A stretch of 64,000 nt of DNA, from contig CAVZZZ010000001.1 of the NCBI GenBank assembly GCA_963780045.1, forward strand, positions 744,001 to 808,000, written 5' to 3'. Below the pieces are notes generated by a model that saw only the letters and a program-made list of their open reading frames with translations, did no database searches and was not told the DNA's origin. The position numbers and the translations under genes were made by a program. Numbering within the stretch: the first letter of the stretch is position 1; each line of letters begins with the position of its first letter. This DNA is from JANXQG01 sp963780045. GTDB taxonomy: Bacteria; Planctomycetota; Planctomycetia; Pirellulales; Thermoguttaceae. Shown here piece after piece: positions 27,401 to 36,562 of the stretch.

Positions 27401-28345
27401 CTTTACAAGGGCACGGTCAACAGCACGTGGGTCACCGGTGACGAAGATTTCTACTTGACCAGCGGCACGCCCAATAGCGGCAGCGGCGGCAGCGGCTCGC
27501 ACGTCGGCGGCGTGCAGAATTCGGGCGGATTCGTCGGCGGCGGCACGCCGGTCAATTCCGGAAGCTGGGAGTTCGTCTCCGTCGTCCGCTCCGGCCAGGC
27601 GGCGACGGTCTACGTCAACGGGGTCAGCGACGGCACGACCTTCGGCGGAGCGAACCTCGGCATGGGCAACGCCGAGCAGGGCACGCAGGCGATCGCCTTG
27701 GGCTTCAACAGCGGCGCCGCCCACGACGGTGCGCTGATGTTCAGCGGCTCGATCAGCGGCACTTACGTCTACAACACCGCGCTGACCGCGGCGCAGATCC
27801 AATCGCTGATGAACGCAGGACCCGCCGGCGTTTACGGCAACTTGCCCTCGACGACCGCGGTGAGCATCACCGGCTCCGGGGCCGCGCTGGACCTCGACGG
27901 CGCCGAGCAGACGGTCGCCTCGCTCAGCGGCACGGCCGGGTCGAGCGTTTATCTTGGCGGCGGCACGTTGACCGTCACAAACGGTGGCAGCACGCTCTTC
28001 GCGGGAAACATCAGCGACGCCGGCGGCGCAAGCTCCGCCACCGGCGGCCTCCTCGTGCTGAATGATCCCGGCACGCTCGTCCTCACCGGCACGAACACCT
28101 ATTCCGGCGGCACCGTGGTGGCCGACGGCACCCTGGTCGCCGCCGATAACGAAGCCATTGAAGACAGCAGCAACCTCTACGTCGGCGCGGACGTTTCCCT
28201 CTTCGGCGCCGCAATTCCCGCGCAAGCCGGCGGCGGCGCCGCCGTCGCGCCACCCACCGTGCCGGTTCCGGAACCGGACACGCTCGTGCTCTTGGCGGTC
28301 GGCTTGGCTTTTGTGATCGGCACCAGGCGAAGAACGCCCGCTTAA
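21479..28345 (+). CDS. GH16-type glycoside hydrolase on a PEP-CTERM autotransporter-repeat protein, with LamG domain
   Basis: ATG 21479 is preferred over TTG 21467; no strong Shine-Dalgarno is seen. 2288 residues. Signal peptide ends ARA/N near residue 46. Residues about 50-290 are a GH16 catalytic domain: FADEFNG at the start and ELDISE fitting the family's ExDxxE signature, with nucleophile E156, D158 and acid/base E161; VDWVRVWK closes the domain. Long autotransporter-associated repeats follow, then the LLAPSGSGV module (26715-27005), a LamG/concanavalin domain (about 27150-27820, GMWIKTSE, WEFVSVVRSG) and VPEPDTLVLLAVG with a basic end RTRRRTPA-like: a PEP-CTERM signal. Substrate class of GH16 is beta-1,3/1,4-glucan or galactan; which one cannot be told. 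An intact 6.9-kb frame. Confidence 0.9.
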   Translation: MFQTRFRRLEFPVPICFVFRTCCFGFFPSLLLAALIVLPLERMARANPPSGTNWSLTFADEFNGNSLDPLKWSVGIPWDPGATTASGVSVGGGYLSLTSSRVNGTTFTGATIATENSSYNELFGMTYGYVEASIKLCSVPGSWPTFWMLESGWPPELDISEDPVFVSGTNLNEYSNNIHYTNSSGDAASLGNGVFNPNQGNLAAGFNTYGMQWTPTSVTFYLNGAVESTITNSTAIANLVKSGGGPMYLIFSQGTGSYPGTPSESQWPDGTNSVYQVDWVRVWKDSGGTPSSISWNNTATSGVGSWTNGGAWSGGAAPQMANQNAIFGANSVNGNQTVNWNYSQTCGSLTFNSSTAYTIGNAGGSLMLAASNMTAVIQATSSSSVSQTIGCRLELYNNTVIQNSMTGGQTLTVNGSIIDEGSQTLTTSGGGTVVLTAANTYAGGTTVSGGTLVMANPSALGTGDATLAGGGTLVVRTNGGDTAYNLHMGSNNTGTIASDVLVGGIGINHTLGTLAIGSNSTLNIAAGGNVAGGGAPAQQGPAITLGNVSMSSGVGAGPSTFIPTTANLALGAVTSTTNFAKTLVLDGTSAGNVVGYPLGGGISNGTNIVSLTKSNSSTWTLLGANTYTGTTNITGGNLVLENTGLPSTSGVSVGSGATLTAEGNVATGGTLAAAGTVNLAGGAIGTLSVGGGLVLNNATLDLAAGSAAADRIAAAGQASVTGTNTINITAAPGQSMTNGGSYTILTAAGGLSAANFKVGAVPAALGFYSFGLSASGATALQVSISGNSPPAVAYWTGNASATLSDTANNWGCGPSINATNWSTDAAGANDPLQLPGSTTNVIFTAASATASNGTLATQLDSAYAIQGLTFSVSSSAGIASTVLNTNGYSLTVGSAGLAVAAPSASGANPAVTISAGSNGLGAVLVGGNQTWANNSNNLALTVAAGISPVSGTTTLTIGGTGTGGVNLSGVLSDGGGTLSTVFGQAGTTVISASDTYSGTTTISGGLVQIASTGRLVSNTTITGGTLQLNGGTDLIGDAATVTVQPGGVFDVRAATAGAAKTETIGMLSGSGLVTRGNAGATTLTVGASGLSGTFSGTIQNGSGSFALVKTGGGTLALAGGAPSGSTYSGGTTINDGGGWLSVASASALGSGNVTIGNGNTNQSGELQISGGIAIASVPTINLESRLASNIGGSAEIENLSGNNSLSANLNINLTGGSCANILSTAGSLTLNGNLSSTGLSSTRGFDFYGAGNGQVNGVISNGTAQPSFVQMDGPGTWTLGGNNTFTAGTTVNGGLLAFTGNNNFGSGGVTVNGGTATFLASNTFTSVVTLNGGTVVMGNPTALGNSSITLLSGGIVGGTLVVQTGGGDTHYNINVGSTDSVAIVSDVRSPGAGINHTLGNLTIGEGTTVNVAAGGNVIGGGPSITLGSVTLTSGFGPGPTTFVPTTAAITLGAVTTTTNSLKTLVLDGTSTGNVVAGAITDGSNEIAVVKSNSSTWTLPGSSTYTAGTMVNGGVLDVTGVVTASATDAITMVASGTNNAVLQVSGTMAQYSMAIGTGSGVAGAVIQTGGSVATTLTGSHTLAIGDISGGYGYYKLAAGALATQETQIGTWGPIGGNNGGSGILEVDGGTLNNLGWLVMNRSTAANAQTGVLNLSGGQIKYGGGGLQANWGTGQTAVINVRGGTLATANATPIALDVGGAGNTGILNLDGGVVQPSNIYGGGTIVNFNGGTLRANNASSNVLAVGSAYVYAGGATIDTNGFAVTLAQSLLAPSGSGVTAGGLAVSGSEYVGPPIVSITDPTGSGATAVANIDANGNLTGVTITNPGVGYTSPTFTLSGGGGAGAVGGTASLTANSGGGVTKVGAGTLSVQSTNGYAGPTVISGGVLELARIVPQLAYSFTSGAAVNSGSNVSNVTATPVGSPVFSASGGPGGLGAMGLNGNNYLALTSSSLPNLSGSASYTIGMWIKTSEAGASFLYKGTVNSTWVTGDEDFYLTSGTPNSGSGGSGSHVGGVQNSGGFVGGGTPVNSGSWEFVSVVRSGQAATVYVNGVSDGTTFGGANLGMGNAEQGTQAIALGFNSGAAHDGALMFSGSISGTYVYNTALTAAQIQSLMNAGPAGVYGNLPSTTAVSITGSGAALDLDGAEQTVASLSGTAGSSVYLGGGTLTVTNGGSTLFAGNISDAGGASSATGGLLVLNDPGTLVLTGTNTYSGGTVVADGTLVAADNEAIEDSSNLYVGADVSLFGAAIPAQAGGGAAVAPPTVPVPEPDTLVLLAVGLAFVIGTRRRTPA

Positions 28346-28466
28346 CGGCCTTGCCGACGGGGCATTCGACCTTAGTCCGGTCACGGAGCAATCAATCAAA
28401 CCGTCCGGTATAATCGACCTATCAATCTCACCGTTTCGCTTTCCACAATCGCCGAAGGAAAACATT

Positions 28467-30479
28467 ATGACCCGCCTCGCTACCTGCCTTGCTCTGGGCT
28501 GGCTCGGCGTGAATATCGCCGTTGCGAACGTCTGGGCGGACGCAGTATTGGCCGAGAGCCGCTCCGCGGCGGGGCCGGCGCCCGCGTCCGCCGGGGCGAA
28601 CCTGGAAATCGCCGCCGGGCCGTTCCAGCCTACGATGGACTCGCTCAAGGAGTACAAGCGCCCGGACTGGTTCCGCGATGCCAAGTTCGGCATTTGGGCG
28701 CATTGGGGACCGCAGGCCGTGCCGATGATGGGCGACTGGTACGCCCGGCATATCTACGAGCAAGGCAGCGCCGATTACCGCTATCACCTTCAGCACTACG
28801 GCCATCCGTCCGTTTTCGGCTACAAGGACATCATTCCGCTTTGGAAAGCCGAGAAGTGGGACCCCGACCGCCTCATGCAGCTTTACAAGAAGGCCGGCGC
28901 GGCGTACTTCGTCAGCATGGGTTCGCACCACGACAACTTCTTCCTCTGGAACTCCAAGCTCCACAAGTGGAACGCCGTCAACATGGGGCCGAAGCGCGAC
29001 GTGGTCGGCGATTGGCAGAAGGCGGCCCGGAAATACGGCCTGAGGTTCGGCGTCTCGGAGCACTTGGGGGCGAGCTTCAACTGGTTCCAGGCCAGCCACG
29101 GCAGCGACAAGACCGGCCCCAAGGCGGGCGTGCCTTACGACGGCGCGGATCCGAAGTACGAGGACCTCTATCACTTCCCCGCCAAACCGGGCAGCGGCGG
29201 CTGGTACAGCAGCGATCCCCGCTGGCAGCGGCAATGGTACGCCGAGATCAAGGAACTGGTCGACAACTACCATCCCGATTTGCTCTACAGCGACGGCGGC
29301 GTTCCCTTCGGCAACGAAGTGGGCTTGAGCATGATCGCCCATTTCTACAATTCCAATGCCGCGCTGCACGGCGGGCATTGCGATGCAGTCTACAACTGCA
29401 AACAGAAGTCGGAGGGCCGCTGGGTGGAAGACCTGGAGCGCGGCATCATGCCCAGGATCGATCCGTATCCCTGGCAGACCGATACCTCGATCGGCGACTG
29501 GTTCTACAACCGCAACTGGAAGTTCCGCCCGGTGAGCTGGGTGATCCACATGCTGGTGGACAACGTCAGCAAGAACGGCAATCTGCTCTTGAACGTCGTG
29601 CAGCGGCCCGACGGCTCGCTCGATCCGGAGGTGGAGAAGATGCTCGCCGAGCTTGCCCAATGGAACGCCGTCCACGGCGAGGCGATCCACGGCAGCCGGC
29701 CCTGGCTGGTCTACGGCGAGAGCGCGGTGAAAGTCAAGGGCGGGCATTTTAACGAGGATTTCCCTTACAACGCCCGTGAAATCCGCTTCACGACCAAAGG
29801 CCCCGTTCTCTATGCGATCGCGCTGGGCTGGCCCGAGGACCGCCAGCTCGTGGTCCGCTCGCTGGCCCGTCCGGCGGGCAAGGAGGTCAACAAGATCCAA
29901 ACCGTCCGACTGCTGGGCTACGACGGCAAAGTCGATTGGAAGCAGACGCCCGACGGCCTCACGGTCAAGCTGCCGGAAAAGAAAGTCTCGGAGTACACCG
30001 CGGCTCTGAGGATCACCGGAACCGCGCTAAGCAACGTTCCCTTCACGACGGCAGAAGCGCCCATCGCCCCCGATGGCCGCGGCCGTCTGGTGCTGTCGCC
30101 CGACGACGCCAGTTTTCACGGCGGTCGGATGGCGGCGGAGAACAAAGGCGGCCAGCCGAACATCGGTTTCTGGGACAACGCCGGCGATTGGGCATCGTGG
30201 AAAGTGCGATTTGACCGGCCAGGGCGATACGCCGTGCGGACCGCCTCTGCGGCGCTGCACGACGGCGGCGAATTCGTCGTGCAGATTGCCGGACAGGAGT
30301 TGGTCGGCCGGCCCGCAAAGACCGGCTCGTGGGACATGTTTGCCGGCGTCAATCTCGGCATTGTCGAAATCAAGTCGGCTGGCGAGCAGACCGTGACGAT
30401 TCGCGCCCGCAACCCCGCCAGGTGGCGCGCGATCAACGTCCGCGCGATCCGGCTGAGCCGCGTGACGACCGGCGACTAG
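28467..30479 (+). CDS. Secreted alpha-L-fucosidase (GH29) with C-terminal carbohydrate-binding-like domain
   Basis: 670 residues; ATG follows GAAGGA by 7 nt. Signal peptide about 1-25 (ending VWADA). The GH29 barrel runs from about 55 to 410: WFRDAKFGIWAHWG, SHHDNFFLW, and the nucleophile candidate Asp276 in PDLLYSDGG; VSKNGNLLLNVV is typical of the family end. A beta-sandwich follows, then about 130 residues (from DGRGRLVLSPDD) resembling a CBM-like domain (FWDNAGDWASWKV, GRYAVRTASA). It removes terminal alpha-L-fucose from glycans in the periplasm or outside the cell. First gene of the carbohydrate cluster running to 36.2 kb, transcribed in the same direction as the GH16 protein. Confidence 0.92.
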   Translation: MTRLATCLALGWLGVNIAVANVWADAVLAESRSAAGPAPASAGANLEIAAGPFQPTMDSLKEYKRPDWFRDAKFGIWAHWGPQAVPMMGDWYARHIYEQGSADYRYHLQHYGHPSVFGYKDIIPLWKAEKWDPDRLMQLYKKAGAAYFVSMGSHHDNFFLWNSKLHKWNAVNMGPKRDVVGDWQKAARKYGLRFGVSEHLGASFNWFQASHGSDKTGPKAGVPYDGADPKYEDLYHFPAKPGSGGWYSSDPRWQRQWYAEIKELVDNYHPDLLYSDGGVPFGNEVGLSMIAHFYNSNAALHGGHCDAVYNCKQKSEGRWVEDLERGIMPRIDPYPWQTDTSIGDWFYNRNWKFRPVSWVIHMLVDNVSKNGNLLLNVVQRPDGSLDPEVEKMLAELAQWNAVHGEAIHGSRPWLVYGESAVKVKGGHFNEDFPYNAREIRFTTKGPVLYAIALGWPEDRQLVVRSLARPAGKEVNKIQTVRLLGYDGKVDWKQTPDGLTVKLPEKKVSEYTAALRITGTALSNVPFTTAEAPIAPDGRGRLVLSPDDASFHGGRMAAENKGGQPNIGFWDNAGDWASWKVRFDRPGRYAVRTASAALHDGGEFVVQIAGQELVGRPAKTGSWDMFAGVNLGIVEIKSAGEQTVTIRARNPARWRAINVRAIRLSRVTTGD

Positions 30480-30530
30480 CCAGATATGATAGTAACTAAA
30501 TGGAACGGGCCCTGATAGCCCGGTAACTCG

Positions 30531-32491
30531 GTGAAGACCTTCTACATTACCATCCAGTTGTTCGCCCTTGCCGCGCTGATGTCCGCCCGCGCGATCTTTG
30601 CCGAAGCGCTCCCTATCGCGCGGCCTTGGCCAAGGACAATTACCTGCTTATTGATCAGGCAGGCATCGACGCGGCAAAACACAAGGCCGAGGCGCAGCCC
30701 TGGGCACGCAGCGCGTTGGACGCGATCCTCTCGCGAGCGGCACGCGATCTGAAGCGGAAGGTCGAATTGCCGCCGCGCGGCGGTCAGTGGGGGCACTGGT
30801 ATAGCTGCAAGAAAGACGGCTCGCGGCTGGTCACCGATTCGCCTACCTCGCACCGCTGCCCGATCTGCGGAACGGTCTATCATGGCGATCCGTACGACTC
30901 CGTGCCGTTCTCCGCCGCCCACTCGAGGTGGAGTCAAACCGTCCGCGATCTGGGTCTCGCCTACCGCTTCACCGGGCGAAAAGAGTATGCCGACAAAGCG
31001 GGCGAGGTGCTCGTGGCCTATGCCGATCGTTACGCCGGCTACCCACTGCACGACAAAGACGGCAAAGCCAAGGTCGGCGGCGGTCACATCATGGCGCAAA
31101 CGTTGGACGAGAGCGTGTGGCTCATCCCCGTGGCGTTCGGCTATGCCCTGGTCCGCGACGCACTGCCGGCCACGAGCCGCGCGCATATCGAGAAGGACCT
31201 GCTCCGTGCCGCCGCCGAGGTAATCCGCCGGCACAAGATGCCCATCCACAACATTCAGTGCTGGAAGAACAGCGCGGTGGGCCTGGCCGGCTTCGCCGCC
31301 GGCGACGAGTCTCTGGTCCGCGAGGCGATCGACGACCCGACGCGCGGTTTCCGCGCCAGATCGCCAAAGGCGTGACCGATGACGGACTCTGGTACGAAGG
31401 CTCGCTCGGCTATCACCGCTATACGATGGAGGCCCTCTGGCCCTTGGCCGAGGCCGCCCGATTGCAGGGCATCAACCTTTACAGCGATCGCTATCGCACG
31501 ATGTTCGAAGCCCCGCTCGCGCTGGCCCTGCCGGACGGCGAATCGCCCGGTTTCAACGACAACAGCGGCGGCAACATCCGCGCGGCGGCCCCGCTTTATG
31601 AGCTTGCCTACGCCCGCTGGCGGCGGCCCGAGTTCGGAAGATTGGCCGCCGAGTCCGATCGCAACAACGTCCAAGCCCTGCTTTACGGCGCCGAAGAGCT
31701 GCCTAATGGCCGCGTAATTCCCGAAACTAGCGTGCTCATGAAAGACGCCGGCTTCGCCATCTTGCGGGCCACGGGAAACGCCGTGGCGGTCCGTTTCGGC
31801 AAGCACGGCGGCTGGCACGGCCATATGGACAAGCTCAACATCGTCACCTATGCCGGAGGCAAACTCTTCGGACTCGATCCGGGCTCGATCCACTACGGCG
31901 TTCCGCTGCATCGCGAGTGGTATCGCAGGACGATCGCCCACAACACGGTGACTGTTGACGGCAAGGACCAGGCCGCCGTGGACGGCGAACTGGACGCATG
32001 GAGCGATGGTCATCTCTCCGCGCACGCCAGCGCCGCCTATCCCGGCGTCGAACTGCATCGCACGTTGGATTTCGACAGTTCCACGTTGCGCGATCGCTTC
32101 GAGTGTTCCTCCGACAAAGAGCACGATTACGATTTTGCCTTCCACAGCCAAGGCACGTTCAGCACGTCGCTCGCGCTCAAGCCCCGCGGCCCGTTGGAGT
32201 ATGCCCACGTGGAGAAAGTGTCCGAAGTACGGGCGGACGGAGACTGGTGGTGCCAGTGGGAGCGGGCCGGCGTGCGCTACCGGCTGCGGTTCAAAGGCGC
32301 GTCCTGGAACCATAGTTTACACCGCCGTCGCTCCGGGGCGCGATCCTGCCGACAGGGTGCCGATGGTCATCGTGCGGCGGCACGGAATGAAGACGGTATT
32401 CGAGTGCGTACACGAGTTCGGCGGCACTCAAGACGTGGCGACCGAGGCGCCTGCGCAGCGGTTCGGCAGGCGACGAGGCGCAGGGAGCAAC
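30531..32491 (+). CDS. Heparinase II/III-like polysaccharide lyase, three frameshifts
   Basis: Four pieces in changing frames form one protein. GTG 30531 starts a signal peptide (ALAALMSARAIFAEA); a missing C near 30611 (CCC run) leads into the frame 30611-31350 with CPICGTVYHGDPYD, VGGGHIMAQTLDESVWL and MPIHNIQCWKNSA; near 31355 the frame changes to DDGLWYEGSLGYHRYTMEALWPL and GGWHGHMDKLNIVTYAGG, with Tyr and His in the usual heparinase positions; near 32308 it changes again to GTIVYTAVAPGRDPADRVPMV and ends about HGMKTVFECVHEFG. The alpha/alpha-toroid plus beta-sandwich order fits the heparinase II/III superfamily, which cleaves uronic-acid-containing polysaccharides. No stop separates it from the GH43 part. 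Confidence 0.75.
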
Positions 32492-33713
32492 GTGCTGGTC
32501 GACTGTCCCGATCCGGCCGTGATTCAGCCGCGTGAATCGGGTCCGGTTTACGTCTTCGGCACGGGCTACGGCATCCCGGTTTTTCGCAGCGACGATCTCT
32601 ACCACTGGGACCGCATCGGCCGCGTGTTCCCCGACGACATGCCTGCATGGACGAAGGCCGCCATTCCAGGAAGCCGCGGCGCGTGGGCGCCCGACATCCG
32701 CTGGCTCAACGGCCGACACTTCTTGTATTACGCCGTTTCCACCTTCGGCAGCCAGCATTCCGTGATCGGCCTGGCGACGAACAAGTCGCTCGATCCGGCC
32801 TCGCCCGACTACCGTTGGGAGGACCAGGGCCTCGTGCTCGAATCCAAGGTGGGCGAGAGCGACTTCAACGCCATCGACCCGGCAATGATTGTCGATCGCG
32901 ACAAGCAGCCGTACCTGTTCTGGGGCTCGTTCTGGAGCGGCATCAAAGCCGCACGGCTCGATCCGCAAACGGGCAAGCTGCCGGCGCAAACGCGAGCAGG
33001 TACTCGGAAGATCGTCGCGGTCGCCACCCGTGCGCCTGGCGTCGACCCGACGGCCATTGAGGCCCCGTATGTCGTGGAGCACAATGGTTACTGGTATCTC
33101 TTCGTTTCCTGGGACAATTGCTGTGATGGAGAGAATAGCACGTACAAAGTTGTCGTGGGGCGGTCGAAATCGCTTTTGGGGCCTTATGTCGACAACCACG
33201 GCCGGCGGATGACGGACGGCGGCGGGACCTTGGTGCTGGCGAGCTACGGCAAGTGGCGCGGCCCAGGCCATAACAGCGTTCTGAGCAACAGCGACGGCGA
33301 CTGGATGGTCAATGCCAGTTTCAACACGGATCATCTCTACCGGGGGCGAGTGTTACAGGTTCGTCCCATGTACTGGTTGGACGACGGCTGGCCCGTCATC
33401 GGCGACGCGGTCAACTCGCCGCAAAAGCAGGGCCATCTTGCCGGCGCCGCCGGACATTGTCGGCAGTTGGACGCAGTGGATCGACTACGGCGCACCGGCG
33501 ACGGTCAAGTTCAACGGCGATGGCAGCGTTTCGTGGGGCAAGCAAACTGGCAAGTGGCAGCTTCGCGATTCGACGCTCACGCTCACATGGTCCGGCGGCG
33601 TCAGCGCTATGGGAGTCGCCAACAGATTTCCCGTGGAGGTTCACGGCAACTTTTACGTAGCCCGCGATTGGAAAGGGCAGGTTGTATTCGGAGTGAAGAA
33701 ACAGTCGCCATGA
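32492..33713 (+). CDS. GH43 family arabinanase-like enzyme (one frameshift, start uncertain)
   Basis: A five-bladed propeller glycosidase like arabinan endo-1,5-alpha-L-arabinosidases: base Asp in DCPDPAVI, FRSDDLYHW, GAWAPDIRWLNGRHFLYYAVSTFG, second Asp in NAIDPAMI, acid Glu in TAIEAPYVVEHNGYWYLFVS. GTG 32492 with AGGGAG 4 nt upstream is the nearest plausible start, but no signal peptide is encoded and the frame is continuous with the heparinase end, so the 5' part may be lost. Near 33425 a frame change leads to a small C-terminal beta-domain (IVGSWTQWIDYG, WQLRDSTLTLTW) that ends at 33713, overlapping the next ATG by 4 bases. Role: hydrolysis of alpha-L-arabinofuranosyl or related linkages. 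Confidence 0.78.
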
Positions 33714-36202
33714 AAACCAATCTCACCGTTGCGTTGTTGTGTACGACGCTCGCCGCACATGCCGCCGAGCCGGTCGTCACGAAAGTCTTTCTGCCGCCGC
33801 GCCTGCACGAGGGCAATACGGGCATCAAGCCGTTGCAGCCGATCGATAGCGCGGCGTGGATTTGGCATCCCGCGTTTGCGAATCTCTCCAAGGCAGCCCG
33901 CGCCGAGTATTTCGCGGCCGAATGGCACGAGCCGGTGCTGCTGCGCTTCCGCAAGAGTTTCACGGCGACCGACGCCCCGCTGCGCCTGCACGTCAGCGCC
34001 GACGAGCGGTTCGAGCTGTTCCTCGACGGGCGGCGCATCGCCCGCGGACCGGACCGCTCCGACGTCGAGCACTGGTCGTATGCGACGTACGATATCCGCC
34101 TCGCGCCGGGCCGGCACAAACTGGAGGCCTTGGCGTGGAGCATCGGCCCGCACGCGCCGGTTGCGCAACTCTCCTGGCGCGGCGGCTTTGTCCTCAAGGC
34201 GGAGCGCGGTTACGACTCTCAGCTCACGACAGGCAAGGCCGCCTGGGAAGTCGCCCGGCTGGAGGGTTTTGAGTTCAGCCCTGGCATTTTCTTCGTCGGC
34301 TCGCAACTGACTGCGCACGGCTGCGGCCCGCAGTGGAAGGAGGGCGACTATGTGCCGGCCAAAGTCGTCCGCTCGCACATCGCCGGAAATCCCTATGGCG
34401 AGACCGCGGCCGGGTGGAAGCTCTACCCGACGCAACTGCCCGACCAGATCGACCGCGAGGTTTCCGTTGGTCGGGCCGTGGCGCTGGGCGACCGCCTGCT
34501 GGGACCGCGCGATATAGTCCGCGCCGAGCAGGCCCGCGATCCGGAGTTGCCGCGATGGCAGGCCCTCGTTGCCGGCCGCGGCGAGGTCGTGGTGCCGCCG
34601 CGCAGCGAGCGCTTTGTGCTTTGGGACCTTGCCGATTACTACTGTGCCTATCCGCTATGCGAGGTTTCCGGCGGCGCGGGCACAAGTTCGCTTGGACCTG
34701 GGCCGAATCGCTCTACCGGCCGGCAATTCTGGATGGCCGCTCGGCGGCGGGGCAGGCCAAGGGCAACCGGAACGAGTTCCTGGGCAAGTGCTTCCGCGGC
34801 ATGACCGACACGTTCCTGCCCACGGGCGGAGCGCACCAGAAGTTCTCCACGCTCTGGTGGCGGGCCGGCCGCTGGTGCCTGCTGAACATCAAGACCGCCG
34901 CCGAGCCGCTGACGTTGCATCGCCTGTCCCTGGATGAAAGCCGATACCCGCACGAGATCGAGAGCAGCTTCGATGGCGGCGACAGGGAACTGGACGGCGT
35001 GGTCCGGATTGCCGTTCGCGGCATCCAGATGTGTACGCACGAGACCTACATGGACTGTCCGTTCTACGAGCAACTCATGTACGACGGCGACTCGCGGCTG
35101 GAGCTTTTGACCACCGGCGTAATGACCCGCGACGACCGCCTGGTCCGCCGGGCGATCGAGCTGTTCGACTTTTCCCGCCGCAACGGCGGCTTCGTCAACG
35201 AGCGGTATCCGGCCTATCTCCCGCAGCACTCGCCGACTTTCTCGATGATCTGGGCGCTGATGCTGGCCGATTACGCCGCATGGCACAAAGACCCGGCGTT
35301 CGTTCGCGCGGGCCATCGGGTTGCGATCGATGCTGGAGCATTTCGAGCCTTACGTAAACGGAGACGGCCTGCTGGCGGACCTGCCCGGCTGGCCGTTCAT
35401 GGACTGGGTGCCGCAGTGGCCAACGGGCAACGCGCCGGACGGAGTGGGCGGCATCTCGGCGCTGAACAACCTGCTTTACGTGATGGCCCTGCAAAAGTCG
35501 GCCGAAGTCGAGGAGGGACTCGGCGAGCCGCTCTTGACCCAGCGCCTCCGCGCCAAGGCGGCGCGAACGGCACGGGCGGTCAAGGCGAGATTCTGGGACG
35601 ACAAGCGAGGGCTGATTGCCGACAACCTCGCGCATACCGAATTCAGTGAGCATGGCCAGTGCCTCGCCCTTTTGACCGACACCCTGACCGGCAAGGAGGC
35701 CGACCGTTGTTTCCAGCAACTGTTGACCGCGCCGGACCTCAAGCGAACGACCATCTACTTCAGCTTCTACCTGCTGGAGACGTGGCGGAAATTCGGCCGC
35801 GGCAACCTGATCGTGCAACGGATGGGGTTCTGGAAAGACCTCGTCCGCCAGGGGCTCAAGACGCCCGTGGAAATGCCCGGCGACACCCGCAGCGATTGTC
35901 ACGCCTGGGGCAGCCATCCGTTGTTCCACTTGCACGCGAGCGTGGCCGGTGTTCGCCCCGCTTCGCCCGGTTTCCGCACCGTCCGCATCGCGCCGCTGCC
36001 GGGGCCGCTCAAGAAGATCATTAGCACCACGCCGCACCCCGACGGATTCATCAAGCTCGACCTGGCCTTCGAAAACAAGCATTGCCGCGGCACCGTCACG
36101 CTGCCGGCGGCGATTTCCGGAGTATTCGTCTGGCAAGGGACCGAGCATGAATTGGCAGGCGGCGTTAATGCGATTGACCTTGAGCCGTCGCTCCGGCGTT
36201 GA
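33710..36202 (+). CDS. Secreted alpha-L-rhamnosidase (GH78), two frameshifts
   Basis: ATG 33710 overlaps the GH43 stop. Signal peptide MKTNLTVALLCTTLAAHA. The N-terminal beta-domains (WIWHPAF, RFRKSF, HVSADERFELFLDGRRIARG, YDIRLAPGRHKLEALAW) are followed, after a frame change near 34680, by the six-hairpin barrel with HETYMDCPFYEQLMYDGDSRLE, the usual GH78 region that carries the catalytic acid, and after another change near 35315 by EHFEPYVNGDGLLADLPGWPF and the C-terminal beta-domain with SDCHAWGSHPLFHL. Together about 830 residues, a normal GH78 length. It should release alpha-L-rhamnose from rhamnose-containing polysaccharide. Last gene of the carbohydrate cluster. Confidence 0.82.
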
Positions 36203-36334
36203 AAAGGTTTCATCGGGCTTGGAAATCGCAGTTTTCAGCCGGTTTCCTGGACATTGTCGGTGTATGGTGAGCGAGCACAAGGGATACCGAACCTGTTATA
36301 CTGGCCAAGGTACAACGGAAGTGGGAGCTTTTTA

Positions 36335-36562
36335 ATGACACTATCAGCACTTGAGAGACGCGTTGCCGCGCTGGAAGAGGAATTGGCGGTGATACGCCGG
36401 AAGATCGAATCGGAGGGCGCTGCGATGCCTTGGTGGCAGCGAATCTCCGGGACTTTCGCGCACGATCCGGTCTACGAGGAAGCCATGAAACTCGGCCGGA
36501 AGTACCGCGAATCGCTGCGTCCAAAACGACGGCAGGGCCGGAATCAGCAAGGGCGTCGGTAA
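36335..36562 (+). CDS. Small antitoxin-like protein, partner of PIN toxin
   Basis: 75 residues from ATG 36335: a coiled-coil start (LSALERRVAALEEELAVIRRK) followed by WWQRISGTFAHDPVYEEAMKLGRKYRESL and a basic tail. Its stop overlaps the PIN gene start (TAATG). A second gene with the same layout and similar ends (LEERVSALEEAM, VMAEIQEEGRKIREAE) lies at 60458. A TATACT at 36297-36302 could be its -10 element. By position it is the antitoxin; no DNA-binding fold was recognised, so this is an unfamiliar antitoxin type. Confidence 0.7.
   Translation: MTLSALERRVAALEEELAVIRRKIESEGAAMPWWQRISGTFAHDPVYEEAMKLGRKYRESLRPKRRQGRNQQGRR

Noticed and set aside
28428..29900. 490-codon minus-strand frame opposite the fucosidase
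   Set aside because: Shadow of GH29; no signal peptide or known motif, while the plus strand has full GH29 motifs.
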